A DNA stretch of 64,000 bases from an uncultured Bacteroidales bacterium. GTDB lineage: Bacteria; Bacteroidota; Bacteroidia; Bacteroidales; Muribaculaceae. Made by a program: the position numbers and the translations under genes. Location of the stretch: assembly GCA_902779125.1 (NCBI GenBank), contig CACZAC010000003.1:1-64000 (forward strand), in the 5' to 3' direction. Position 1 is the first letter of the stretch. Each line of letters opens with the position of its first letter. This document shows, piece by piece, positions 1 to 8,683 of the stretch. Below the pieces are notes generated by a model that saw nothing but the letters and a program-made list of their open reading frames with translations, ran no database searches and was not told the DNA's origin.

Positions 1-184
1 CGCTGAGGAGGCCAAGAAGAACGAGGCAAAGGCTGAGGCCGTAGCCAAGAAGAAAGCCGAGATCGCTGCCGCTAAGGCTGCTGCCGAGGCTGAGGCTGCA
101 AAGGCTGCTCAGGAGGCTGAGGCTGCTGAGGCTCCCGCCGAGGAAGCACCTGCTGCTGAAGAGGCTCCCGCCGCTGAGGCATAA
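1..184 (+). CDS. rpsP: C-terminal end of a probable ribosomal protein bS16 (partial)
   Basis: Only the last 60 codons are present, read from base 2 to the TAA at 182-184. The peptide is a lysine-rich then Ala/Glu/Pro-rich tail built from short AEEA, AAKAA and APAEEAPA units. Bacteroidota bS16 proteins carry exactly this kind of long charged, alanine-rich C-terminal extension after the conserved core, which makes rpsP the best guess. The conserved core lies outside the window, so another Ala/Glu-rich protein cannot be excluded. A strong hairpin terminator follows directly. Confidence 0.55.
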   Translation, partial: AEEAKKNEAKAEAVAKKKAEIAAAKAAAEAEAAKAAQEAEAAEAPAEEAPAAEEAPAAEA

Positions 185-210
185 GAAGAACCCCGTTCTT
201 TTTAAAACCA

Positions 211-255
211 CACTGGCTCTCAACCATCACGGTTGGGAGCCAGTGCTGTATTTTG
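211..255 (+). terminator. Rho-independent terminator after the rpsP-like gene
   Basis: A 15-bp stem (211-225 pairing with 231-245, one G-U pair) closes a 5-nt loop and is followed by a short T run at 251-254. It lies between the plus-strand gene ending at 184 and the minus-strand glycan operon ending at 267. It may therefore stop transcription from both sides. Confidence 0.85.
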
Positions 256-266
256 AAGAACTCAAT

Positions 267-3098
267 TTAAGCCTTGAGATTCTCATACCATTCACACACC
301 CGATTAATCGCTGGTGTGTCAATGCCATTCAATCTTGCTGTATCACGAATATAGAAAGTACCGCATTCAAAGTCCTCGGTAAAATAACGGCTCTCTAAAT
401 CAGGGATATAACCATTATCAGCCTTTTTCATCGGTGACATGATTGACTCAAATGCCGGAATAGAGCGTATTTTACGAGTCAAAGATGAAGCGTCGATCGA
501 TTCATAGTAATCCAATATCGTTGGTACGCTTGATGGATCAACCGGCAAGTGTTTCAACAATTCCTGCAACTCGTTATCCATATCAATGAGTAGTTGGGAT
601 GCATTATCGTCCCATTCAGCATAGAACGGAGGAATCCGTTCATACTTCACGGTAGGATTCCAGTCCTTCCACATGGTGTACAACCTGGCTGGATGCAACA
701 AGGGATTGCTGTTAGACAGGCTCACCTCGTAGAAATTAGCCAACAGTTTCACTGGTGTGTGCAGCAAGTTTTCAACAGTCGCGCGAATAGCATTGCCATT
801 ACCATTCTCGACGCACAAACTGAGCGATTTCTTAGAGCCCAAGAGGTCGGCCTCTTTTCCGTATTCTACTATTCTAGAAATGAACGGAACACGCTGGAAA
901 CCGAAAACCGTCTGTTTTGGAATCAGTTCATGGGCATGGAAGAAGAAGCCAGTGTTAGAAACTATGCTGCCGACAATCGTATTCTTGTTCAGATACGGCT
1001 TAATGCCAGCAAGCATGGCCTTGATGTGGGGGCCCGGCAAACAGATAAACACCAAATCGGCATCAGGAATCACACGTTCAGCACTTGATGTTACGAGGTT
1101 CAATTCGCCATTCAGCGTTTCGGTGCCGTTGGTTTTTTTTACATTGATTTTCAACGAGGAAGACCACTTTTCGGGGTGTCCCGTTAAAACACTCACCCGA
1201 TGAATGCCTTGAGCAGCCAGATAGCCCGCCATCACATGTCCCAAATTACCTCCTCCACAGATGCAGATATCCAATCCTCTAAGGCTATTTAGGGAATCAA
1301 CAAGGCGGTCATTGTCCTGCTGGTCGCGGATGGCAATTCTGACGTAATTCTTTCCTTCAAGTCCAGTCTTGTTATCGCAATCCTTAATCAGGATATTGTA
1401 ATCATTGAGCAACTTTTCTGTCAGTTGTCGTGATGTGTAGTGTTTCGTTACCTGACACAGGAAGTAATTGGCCTGAGAAGGAATAACACGAAGATATGGA
1501 ATTGCTGACAAGCGCTCGGCAAAACGACTGCGCTCGCTGACAAATTTCTCACAAGCAGCCTTATAAAAAGACTCATACTTGTTGAAAATCTGCATATAGA
1601 ACTCCGCAAACGAATTGATGTTCCAGATGGCAACATCCTTCTTCATTTTATCCAATAAAACGGTATCGGCACCAGCCAAAACGCCTAAACGGAGTCCTGG
1701 GACGCCATAGGACTTGCTGATGCTCTTCATGACCAACAGCTCCGGATATTTCTCCAGGATATCATCATTCAGCAGAGAATTCGCCGGTCCCCCGTCGGAA
1801 AAGTCAACAAACGACTCGTCAACAACAAGCCTGATACCGTGCTGAGCACACCATGTGGCTAAAGCCAATACGTCACCCTTGGGAATATAATTACCTGAGG
1901 GATTATCGGGATTGACGAGCAGCAAAGCATTGATATCCTTAGATTTATAGAATGCTATGAGATCATCGGCTGAATAATGTAAATCTGGATTTTCAGGAAA
2001 GAATGGCACAATAGCATCCCTCTTCAAGCGATGGGGGTACTCTTCAAATGTAGGATAAACGACCCCCACCTTGCTCCCCTGCTCCATCAACTGTTCCATC
2101 AGGCTCTTAATCAATTCGGCTGCTCCATTTCCCACAACGATATATTGGCTGCTGACTCCGAAATACTTTCCTGCCAGCAATGAATTCACAGCCATGCCAC
2201 TGGGATACTGTGTCAACAGTTCGTCAAAGTTGGCACGCATCTCATCTCTCATCCGTTTCGGCGGGAAAAACGGGTTCACGAGATAACAGAAATCCAACAT
2301 CTGAGGGAAACGCCAATAACCGCCATACCTCACGTGGTACTTCTGCAATTTGTCTTTCTCTTCAGCAAAAATGGCCTCGGCGATATCCTTATCCTGCACA
2401 TCATCAATCTCATACCACGGTTTGTCCCCGATGGGCAAGGCCTTGAGATTGGCCTGATCCAATAAGGTTATCACGCGCAACACCTGCTCGTAATACTCGT
2501 TGTTGCCCATGACTTTGCAATAGGCGTCGAGGAACGGCACATAAACTTTAGTCGAAAACTCCTTACTAAATTTGTAAACATTCACTGTTTTATAGTAGGA
2601 ATCAACCTCAGAGTACTTGAAAGCCTTCTTGGGCACAAAGTTGACGATATTGTTTTCCTTGTCGATGCGGACCATCGTACCATCCATCCATGTCTCATAT
2701 TTAGCCACGAGCGCCAAGTTAGGATACGGGTCATCGAGAATCATCTGGAAAAGGCTGTCATCCAGAATCAGGTCACTCTCGATGAGAAGCGTGTCATCCT
2801 CAACCATCTTGTCCTTGACCAAAGCCAATGAATAGATGTTGTTGGTCTTGTCATAGACAGGATTCTCGGCATATTCGATATGTAACCTGTCATTATAACG
2901 GTCACCGATATAGTCCATCAATTCCTTGCCTTTATATCCAACGACCAGGACAAGACGAGACAGGTTTAACTGACACAGCTGTTCCAACATCCTATCAATC
3001 AACTTTACGCCATTGACAGGCAACATACACTTGGTGTTATCGCGTGTATATTTTCCTAAACGCCGACCCATACCGGCCGCTAAAATAATCGCTTGCAT
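267..3098 (-). CDS. Three-domain fusion: LicC-like cytidylyltransferase / PLP aminotransferase / opine dehydrogenase-like
   Basis: A 943-residue cytoplasmic protein with three recognisable enzyme modules. Residues 1-245 are a sugar-phosphate nucleotidyltransferase fold of the LicC (choline-phosphate cytidylyltransferase) type, with the N-terminal LAAGMGRRLG signature and K23 at the usual substrate-binding place. Residues 250-608 are a fold-type I PLP aminotransferase (VNPDNPSGN at 395-403, D427, Schiff-base lysine K462 in SISKSYG, R470), closest in feel to the HisC/CobD group. Residues 609-943 begin with a Rossmann motif (GGGNLG, 615-620) and resemble NAD(P)-dependent octopine/nopaline dehydrogenases. 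The last gene of the operon, 20 nt after a licD-like gene. Inferred role: making an amino-containing phospho-compound, activating it as a CDP (or similar) derivative and supplying it to LicD. The true substrate is unknown; nucleotidyltransferase-aminotransferase fusions are known in phosphonate and choline-type pathways, but the dehydrogenase third domain is unusual to me. Confidence 0.85.
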   Translation of the reverse strand: MQAIILAAGMGRRLGKYTRDNTKCMLPVNGVKLIDRMLEQLCQLNLSRLVLVVGYKGKELMDYIGDRYNDRLHIEYAENPVYDKTNNIYSLALVKDKMVEDDTLLIESDLILDDSLFQMILDDPYPNLALVAKYETWMDGTMVRIDKENNIVNFVPKKAFKYSEVDSYYKTVNVYKFSKEFSTKVYVPFLDAYCKVMGNNEYYEQVLRVITLLDQANLKALPIGDKPWYEIDDVQDKDIAEAIFAEEKDKLQKYHVRYGGYWRFPQMLDFCYLVNPFFPPKRMRDEMRANFDELLTQYPSGMAVNSLLAGKYFGVSSQYIVVGNGAAELIKSLMEQLMEQGSKVGVVYPTFEEYPHRLKRDAIVPFFPENPDLHYSADDLIAFYKSKDINALLLVNPDNPSGNYIPKGDVLALATWCAQHGIRLVVDESFVDFSDGGPANSLLNDDILEKYPELLVMKSISKSYGVPGLRLGVLAGADTVLLDKMKKDVAIWNINSFAEFYMQIFNKYESFYKAACEKFVSERSRFAERLSAIPYLRVIPSQANYFLCQVTKHYTSRQLTEKLLNDYNILIKDCDNKTGLEGKNYVRIAIRDQQDNDRLVDSLNSLRGLDICICGGGNLGHVMAGYLAAQGIHRVSVLTGHPEKWSSSLKINVKKTNGTETLNGELNLVTSSAERVIPDADLVFICLPGPHIKAMLAGIKPYLNKNTIVGSIVSNTGFFFHAHELIPKQTVFGFQRVPFISRIVEYGKEADLLGSKKSLSLCVENGNGNAIRATVENLLHTPVKLLANFYEVSLSNSNPLLHPARLYTMWKDWNPTVKYERIPPFYAEWDDNASQLLIDMDNELQELLKHLPVDPSSVPTILDYYESIDASSLTRKIRSIPAFESIMSPMKKADNGYIPDLESRYFTEDFECGTFYIRDTARLNGIDTPAINRVCEWYENLKA

Positions 3099-3118
3099 TC
3101 TATCAGTTTATATCATTG

Positions 3119-3928
3119 TTATTCGTAGAACTCGAGGCGCTCGACATGATGATAGACGTGGTCGAGGTCATCGGGGAGTCGCATATAATCACCGTACATG
3201 GTTTGGAGCATGTGATGGCTGTTGTCCGGGACAGGGAGTTGGACACCCTCAAAATCATGGGTTGTCAATGGGAACACATCCTGTGGGTCATAGATGTTGT
3301 GGAACGGGATACCATAGTCACACATGAGCGCCTTGGTGCCACTCAAGCGGCTGATGCCACGCAACAACGGGAACGAGACATGACGATTAAACCATGTCAA
3401 AGCCCTGATTTTCTTCATCGACGAGTCGTTGCCATTGCCCTTGCGGAAGAAGTTGTAAGCCATACTCTGCAAGCGCAACCGCTGCGTCCAGGGCAGGAGC
3501 CTGTCCAGCGGGAAGATGTCAATGAAGATACCACGCTCCTTGAACACCTTGTCAAAGTCTCCCTCATCAAGGAAAGAACGCTTGTCCCTCAATTTTGCTA
3601 TAAAGAGAAAATAGTTCCTGTCGGTGTCGTTGGTCTGCAGGGCTATGTGCTCAGGCAATTCATCAGGCAAAACCTTCAACAAGCGCATGTAATCCTTACG
3701 CATCATGGCTACATCCAAGTCGTCGTCCCAAGGAATGAACCCATTGTGACGGAAAGCGCCCAAAAGAGTGCCACCATACAGAAAATACGGTATATTGTGC
3801 TTCTTGCATATCTTGTCAAGCACAGTAACCATCTCCAGCATCACCATCTGCTGACGACGCAGAAGAGAGCCTTCAGGGTTGAATCGTGCCCTTAACTCTT
3901 CTGGACTGAATGTTGCCTTGTCACTCAT
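3119..3928 (-). CDS. LicD family phosphotransferase
   Basis: A 269-residue protein with the LicD/fukutin signature in its first third: KKHNIPYFLYGGTLLGAFRH followed by GFIPWDDDLD, the acidic metal-binding patch. LicD proteins transfer phosphocholine or similar phospho-alcohols from a CDP-activated donor onto a sugar of a surface glycan. Its neighbour downstream contains a LicC-like cytidylyltransferase, so donor synthesis and transfer appear coupled. No signal peptide or membrane segment is visible, so it should act at the cytoplasmic face before export of the glycan. The acceptor and the transferred group are not determinable from sequence. Confidence 0.88.
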   Translation of the reverse strand: MSDKATFSPEELRARFNPEGSLLRRQQMVMLEMVTVLDKICKKHNIPYFLYGGTLLGAFRHNGFIPWDDDLDVAMMRKDYMRLLKVLPDELPEHIALQTNDTDRNYFLFIAKLRDKRSFLDEGDFDKVFKERGIFIDIFPLDRLLPWTQRLRLQSMAYNFFRKGNGNDSSMKKIRALTWFNRHVSFPLLRGISRLSGTKALMCDYGIPFHNIYDPQDVFPLTTHDFEGVQLPVPDNSHHMLQTMYGDYMRLPDDLDHVYHHVERLEFYE

Positions 3929-4001
3929 CGGATATAATATGCCAACAATTACATGATGTCGATGGTGCAGATTAACCTTTTTTGCACCACTACAGGTTTG
4001 C

Positions 4002-4511
4002 TTATTTCTTTACTTTAAGCCTTAACAGCAGAGCGAATCCTACTGCCAAAGCAAAAGACATGATTAACTGCAACTGCCAGTTTGCCAGCACGACACTTGC
4101 CTGAAGAGCGCCATTGGTCACGACCAGACATTTCATCAAGCGGAAAACAATTTTAGAGACAAGGATACCTGCAAACATCCCCACAAAAGCGCTCTTGGTC
4201 ACCTTGGTCAACAGGTGGAAGAGGAAAACGTTGAGCATCAGCTCAATCACCATCAAAGCACAAATTGGAGGAATGGGCATTCCTGAAACAATCATCGACG
4301 AAACCGGAAGCAGAGCTGCCAACAAATAGCCGTTTCTTTTGTCATTCACCATCAGCAGTCCCAAGAAAAGGGCTACTCTCATGGGCTCAAAATAGTGGTA
4401 TGACACGCCTAAATAATGAGTAATGGCAGGAGTAAGAAATAATAATACCAACAGAACAGCATCGATAATGGCCGTTCTCACAATAGGATTAACTGATGAT
4501 AACGTCTTCAT
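4002..4511 (-). CDS. Small polytopic membrane protein, ECF S-component-like
   Basis: 169 residues with about five hydrophobic segments. The start at 4511 (MKTLSSVNPIV) is chosen because a longer reading would run into galE, which ends at 4519, and its extra N-terminus is merely the antisense-free alternate frame of galE with no membrane character. The pattern of short helices, small loops and a lysine-rich end resembles substrate-binding S components of ECF transporters or other small membrane proteins common in Bacteroidales; no ATPase partner is nearby. It sits 7 nt after galE, inside the glycan operon. Function unknown. Confidence 0.6.
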   Translation of the reverse strand: MKTLSSVNPIVRTAIIDAVLLVLLFLTPAITHYLGVSYHYFEPMRVALFLGLLMVNDKRNGYLLAALLPVSSMIVSGMPIPPICALMVIELMLNVFLFHLLTKVTKSAFVGMFAGILVSKIVFRLMKCLVVTNGALQASVVLANWQLQLIMSFALAVGFALLLRLKVKK

Positions 4512-4518
4512 AATTATA

Positions 4519-5553
4519 TTACATAATGCCGCGTTCGCGGAGTTTTTTCTGCCAGTTCCATGCGCTGAGCATGGTGTCGTCAAGAGAAATCTCGGCATGC
4601 CAACCCAAGACCTCGTTAGCTCGCTTGGGGTCAGCCCAGATTTGAACAATGTCACCAGGACGGCGCGGAGCAATCTTGTGGGGCACCTTCACGCCGGTGG
4701 CACGTTCAAAAGAGTGAAGCAATTCCAGCACCGAAGCGCCATTGCCCGTACCGATATTGAAAATTTCCAATGCCTCGTCGCTCTTGTCCTCGAGCATGCG
4801 CTCCAGAGCCTTGACATGAGCCTTGGCGAGGTCTACGACGTTGATAAAGTCGCGGATGCACGAACCGTCACGCGTGGGATAATCGTCACCGAAGATGCTC
4901 AGTTCCTTGCGCACACCGATGGCAGTCTGAGTCAGATAGGGCACCAGGTTCTGAGGCACGCCGTTGGGCAACTCGCCGATTTCGGCACTGGGATGAGCAC
5001 CGATAGGATTGAAGTAACGCAGGAGTATCGCCTTGATAGGACTGCCGCTGCGGATGACATCGGTAATGATATCCTCACAAATCTGCTTGGTGGCACCATA
5101 GGGCGAAGTGGCCTTCTTGGTAGGTGCATCCTCGGTGATGGGGTTCTTGTCGGGCTCGCCATAGACTGTGCAGGACGATGAGAACACAAATCCTTTCACA
5201 CCGAACTCAGGCATCAACTCCAGCAGATTGAGCAGGATATTGATGTTGTTGCGGTAGTACATGATAGGTTTCTCAATGCTCTCACCCACAGCCTTGCTTG
5301 CTGCAAAGTTGATGATGCCGCTGATGCCGGGATTGTCCTCGAACAGCTTGCGTACCACGGCACGGTCGGTGCAGTCGCCCTCAACAAAGACCGGACGAAT
5401 GCCCGTAATGCGCTCGATACCATCCAACACCTCAATATTACTGTTGCTCAAGTCATCAATGATGACCACCTCATAGCCAGCTTGTTGCAGTTCTACTGTA
5501 GTATGGGAACCAATAAAGCCAGTTCCACCAGTCACTAAAATTTTGCCTTTCAT
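4519..5553 (-). CDS. galE: UDP-glucose 4-epimerase
   Basis: A 344-residue short-chain dehydrogenase/reductase-family epimerase that interconverts UDP-glucose and UDP-galactose (or the GlcNAc forms). The NAD-binding glycine motif TGGTGFIGSH is at residues 8-17, the SSS/S catalytic serine region at 125-127 and the catalytic pair Y152-x3-K156 in SPYGATK. Length matches the family (about 340). It supplies a nucleotide sugar for the glycan made by this operon, lying between the flippase (27-nt gap) and the small membrane protein (7-nt gap). Confidence 0.95.
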   Translation of the reverse strand: MKGKILVTGGTGFIGSHTTVELQQAGYEVVIIDDLSNSNIEVLDGIERITGIRPVFVEGDCTDRAVVRKLFEDNPGISGIINFAASKAVGESIEKPIMYYRNNINILLNLLELMPEFGVKGFVFSSSCTVYGEPDKNPITEDAPTKKATSPYGATKQICEDIITDVIRSGSPIKAILLRYFNPIGAHPSAEIGELPNGVPQNLVPYLTQTAIGVRKELSIFGDDYPTRDGSCIRDFINVVDLAKAHVKALERMLEDKSDEALEIFNIGTGNGASVLELLHSFERATGVKVPHKIAPRRPGDIVQIWADPKRANEVLGWHAEISLDDTMLSAWNWQKKLRERGIM

Positions 5554-5580
5554 TTCTACAATTTGATTTATGATTATATG

Positions 5581-7035
5581 TTATTTTTTTCGGTTGCGAA
5601 TAAACTCGACACACTCCTCAAATATCTTGGCATGCAACAACTTCATCGTGACAGCATAAAGCGCCGCTGCAATGAGAATACGAGATGCCAATAGGAAGTA
5701 CGCATTGTGTATGAAGAGCGTCACTAGATAAGTCAAAGCCATCACCACCACCGTGATGAGCAAGAACGGCAACAAGTCCCGCAACATGCTGGTAAACTTG
5801 TAACCGATCAGTCTTGAGGCAAATACCTGCCATGCCAACAGCCACAGAATGTTAATGCAGGCAAAGGCTATTACCATTGCCGTGATGCCTAACTGATGAC
5901 ATGCAAGCACTGCAATCAACATGATAACAATCTGAGATACACAGAGCCACATATAGATGTCGGACTTGCCCAAGCTCAGGAACAGGTTCTGATAAACCGT
6001 ATAGAGCGGTATGAATGCGCCACTGATGCACAGAATCTGTAACAGCGGAATGCTATCAATCCACTGTTCGCCAATGGCTTTAATGATGAACTGTGGCGCA
6101 ATAAGTGCTAGACCAAACATTGCCGGGAAAGCCATGAAAGCCGTGAAACGCAACATTTTGCCAAACACTCGACGCTGACGCTCATTATCGTCATTGATGC
6201 GCGTGAGCACGGGCTGGGCGACCTGGGCGACAGTGTTGGACACCAACTGGTTGGCCATCGTGTTCCACTTGTTGGCCTGAGTGAAATTACCCACCGATTG
6301 AGCAGGAAACAGTCGACCGAAGACGACTGTCAGCATATTGTTGTTGATGGTTGTCAATACAGTAGTAATCAACACCTTGTAGCTAAATGAGAACATCTGT
6401 TTCACAGGCGTGAAATCAACATGGAATGTAGGATGCCACCGTGAGAACACATAACGTCCTATACAAATCATCACATTGTAGAGCACCTGCTGTGTTGCCA
6501 GGCTCCAATAGGAAAAGCCATTCAACGCCATCACAACGCCGACAGTACCCGAAACAATGAGAGCCGTTATCGTGATAATCGCTTTCTCTTTCACCCTGAG
6601 ACTGCGAGTAAGTACTGCATTGGGCGTAATGCCGATTGCGGCAAAGATAAATCCCAAGAAGACAAACCGGGACAAGGACGTGAGGCATGGCTGATGGAAA
6701 AATGCCGCTATAAGCGGAGCACAGAAAAACAGCACAACATAGAGCAAAAGACTCACGCCGATGTTGAACCAGAAGACTGAATTATAATCGTTGTGCTTGA
6801 TGTCCTTGATATTGATGAGCGCTACTCCAAATCCGCTATCCTGCAAGTTACCTGCAATCAGCGTGAAGATAGCCAACATTCCCACAATACCGTATTCCTC
6901 GGGAGAGAGCAGACGTGCCAGAAAGATACCGATAATCAGGTTGAGCAGTTGCGTGCCGCCACTACTGAGGAACCCCCAAAACAGTCCTTGGGCGGTTTTT
7001 TGTTTCAGGTTCTGATTATCGTTATCGTAACTCAT
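5581..7035 (-). CDS. Polysaccharide flippase, Wzx/MOP family
   Basis: 484 residues with 12-14 predicted membrane helices. The N-terminus (KQKTAQGLFWGFLSSGGTQ, then LARLLSPEEYGIVGM) is the signature of lipopolysaccharide/O-unit flippases of the MOP superfamily (WzxC/RfbX type). It should move the lipid-linked oligosaccharide from the cytoplasmic to the periplasmic face of the inner membrane. Its start codon overlaps the stop of the KdsC-like gene by 4 nt, indicating translational coupling. No Wzy polymerase is recognisable in the operon. Confidence 0.93.
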   Translation of the reverse strand: MSYDNDNQNLKQKTAQGLFWGFLSSGGTQLLNLIIGIFLARLLSPEEYGIVGMLAIFTLIAGNLQDSGFGVALINIKDIKHNDYNSVFWFNIGVSLLLYVVLFFCAPLIAAFFHQPCLTSLSRFVFLGFIFAAIGITPNAVLTRSLRVKEKAIITITALIVSGTVGVVMALNGFSYWSLATQQVLYNVMICIGRYVFSRWHPTFHVDFTPVKQMFSFSYKVLITTVLTTINNNMLTVVFGRLFPAQSVGNFTQANKWNTMANQLVSNTVAQVAQPVLTRINDDNERQRRVFGKMLRFTAFMAFPAMFGLALIAPQFIIKAIGEQWIDSIPLLQILCISGAFIPLYTVYQNLFLSLGKSDIYMWLCVSQIVIMLIAVLACHQLGITAMVIAFACINILWLLAWQVFASRLIGYKFTSMLRDLLPFLLITVVVMALTYLVTLFIHNAYFLLASRILIAAALYAVTMKLLHAKIFEECVEFIRNRKK

Positions 7036-7559
7036 TGCTTGTCCAGAATCATATCAATCCACTCACGCACGCAGGCATCACCGCCCCTACGTTCAAGAAC
7101 GAGGATGCCGGGAATCTTTTTCACTTTGGCACAAGCATCAGAGGGGCAAGCCGCCCATCCCGCTGCTGCGAGCAGGTCATAGCAGTTCACGTCATCGCCA
7201 ATATAAGCCACCTGCTGCATTGTGATGCCCATCTCCTCACAGATTTCACGCGTAGCAGCCAGTTTGCCGCCATCACGGGCTCCCTGCTTGAGAAAGTCCA
7301 AGCCAAGTTTCCGGGCTCGATTCACATTAATAGGGACATTCTCGCTGGTAACGATACCCACCTTGACTCCCGCGCGTTGCAGCATCTGCAAACCCATTCC
7401 GTCGCGGGTATTGAATTTCTTGAATTCGGTACCATCGGTGCCATAGTACATGCCACCGTCGGTAAGCGTGCCATCAACATCCGTCAGAAAGAGACGGATA
7501 TCGCTTGGCGAAGGTACCCTTTCAATTATGTTTTGTTTATCAGTATTCACCTCGGCCAT
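7032..7559 (-). CDS. KdsC-like HAD phosphatase
   Basis: A 175-residue HAD-superfamily phosphatase. The nucleophile motif is FLTDVDGTLTDG (residues about 24-35), followed by NTRDGMGLQMLQRAG, TSEN and the late GDDVNCYD acidic motif. This small capless (C0, tetrameric) form is the KdsC / 8-phospho-Kdo or 9-phospho-sialic-acid phosphatase type. KdsA or KdsB is not present here, so it may serve Kdo or another ulosonic acid in the operon's glycan. Overlaps the flippase gene by 4 nt; 9 nt separate it from the upstream glycosyltransferase. Confidence 0.85.
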   Translation of the reverse strand: MAEVNTDKQNIIERVPSPSDIRLFLTDVDGTLTDGGMYYGTDGTEFKKFNTRDGMGLQMLQRAGVKVGIVTSENVPINVNRARKLGLDFLKQGARDGGKLAATREICEEMGITMQQVAYIGDDVNCYDLLAAAGWAACPSDACAKVKKIPGILVLERRGGDACVREWIDMILDKQ

Positions 7560-7568
7560 AATCGACGT

Positions 7569-8516
7569 TTATTTGAGGTATTTTTCAATATTGTAACGGG
7601 GACGGTGCTTGCCCTCGGTATAAATGCGACCTATATAAGCCGCTATGATGCTTAGACAGATGAGCAGACACCCGCCGACGAACCAGATTGAAAGCATAAT
7701 AGATGCCCAACCTTGAGCGCCGTTTCCTTTGCAAAGCGACACAATCACATAAATGAGAATGGCAAGACTGATGAGCAGGAAAATGATGCCCAAATCAAAT
7801 ATGAGCCTCAATGGTTTGACGCTGAACGAGGTCACCCCGTCGATGGCAAAGGACAGCATCTTGCTCAACGGATACTTGCTCTCGCCCGCCTGACGTTCCA
7901 ACCTGTCATAATAGACCGAATCGGTTTTATAGCCCAACAGCGGCACCAAGCCACGCAGGAACAGGTTGCGCTCCTCGTACTGGCACAGGGCATTGACAGC
8001 GCGCTGACTCATCAGCCTGAAATCGGCATGGTTATACACCGATTTCACGCCCATACTGTTCATGAACTTGTAGAACATCTGCGCCGTCGTGCGCTTGAAG
8101 AAAGTATCGGTCGTGCGCTTGCGCCGCACACCATAGACGATGTCACAGCCCTCGTCATACTTCTTGACCATCTCGGGAATCGCATGGATGTCATCCTGCA
8201 GGTCGGCATCAATCGACACGGTCACATCGGCATCCTCGCGGGCTGTATCCAATCCAGCCATGAGGGCATTTTGGTGTCCCACGTTACCCGCCAGTTTCAA
8301 GCCTCGCACATGGGCACTGGCAGCACTGTATTCGGTGATAATCTGCCAGGTGCGGTCTCGTGAACCGTCGTCAACATAGAGAATGTAACTCCCCTCGCCC
8401 ACCAAGCGTTGAGTCATCATATCGGTCAACAAGGCAAGGAGTTGCCGATTAGTCTGCGGCAAAACCTCTTCCTCGTTAAAACAAGGCACTACAATTGCAA
8501 AAGTCGAGTTTTCCAT
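7569..8516 (-). CDS. Glycosyltransferase family 2, GtrB/polyprenyl-phosphate type
   Basis: A 315-residue GT-A enzyme: IVVPCFNEEEVLPQ start, VDDGSRDRTW, and the metal-binding DADLQDD motif, followed by two C-terminal membrane helices (about 235-260 and 270-295). This is the layout of dolichol-phosphate mannose synthase / GtrB / ArnC-like proteins that charge undecaprenyl phosphate with a sugar at the inner membrane. First gene of the seven-gene glycan operon, with a good Bacteroidota promoter just upstream. Donor sugar unknown. Confidence 0.9.
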   Translation of the reverse strand: MENSTFAIVVPCFNEEEVLPQTNRQLLALLTDMMTQRLVGEGSYILYVDDGSRDRTWQIITEYSAASAHVRGLKLAGNVGHQNALMAGLDTAREDADVTVSIDADLQDDIHAIPEMVKKYDEGCDIVYGVRRKRTTDTFFKRTTAQMFYKFMNSMGVKSVYNHADFRLMSQRAVNALCQYEERNLFLRGLVPLLGYKTDSVYYDRLERQAGESKYPLSKMLSFAIDGVTSFSVKPLRLIFDLGIIFLLISLAILIYVIVSLCKGNGAQGWASIMLSIWFVGGCLLICLSIIAAYIGRIYTEGKHRPRYNIEKYLK

Positions 8517-8552
8517 ACTTCTGTCATAGCCTGTTTAGTTCAGACTAACTTG

Positions 8553-8584
8553 CAAAGATACATTTTATTTGTGGAATGTGCAAA
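8553..8584 (-). promoter_or_regulatory. Promoter of the surface-glycan operon
   Basis: Read on the minus strand: TTTG (8584-8581), 20-nt spacer, TATCTTTG (8560-8553), matching the Bacteroidota housekeeping consensus. The start codon of the glycosyltransferase is about 36 nt downstream. Confidence 0.8.
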
Positions 8585-8643
8585 CCATAGCCATATTATT
8601 GACTTTTTGACGGGCTTGTTAGGTGATGAATTGATTTTTTTAG

Positions 8644-8651
8644 TAATTTTG
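8644..8651 (+). promoter_or_regulatory. Probable -7 element for yicC-gmk
   Basis: TAATTTTG matches the TAnnTTTG -7 consensus and lies 32 nt before the yicC ATG. No clear TTTG occurs at the right distance upstream, so the call rests on the -7 element alone. Confidence 0.45.
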
Positions 8652-8683
8652 CCCGAGTAAACCGAAAAACAATCTGATTGACA

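Noticed and set aside
4512-4673. N-terminal extension of the small membrane protein into galE
   Set aside because: The extra 54 residues overlap galE coding sequence and lack any domain character; the ATG at 4511 is a better start.
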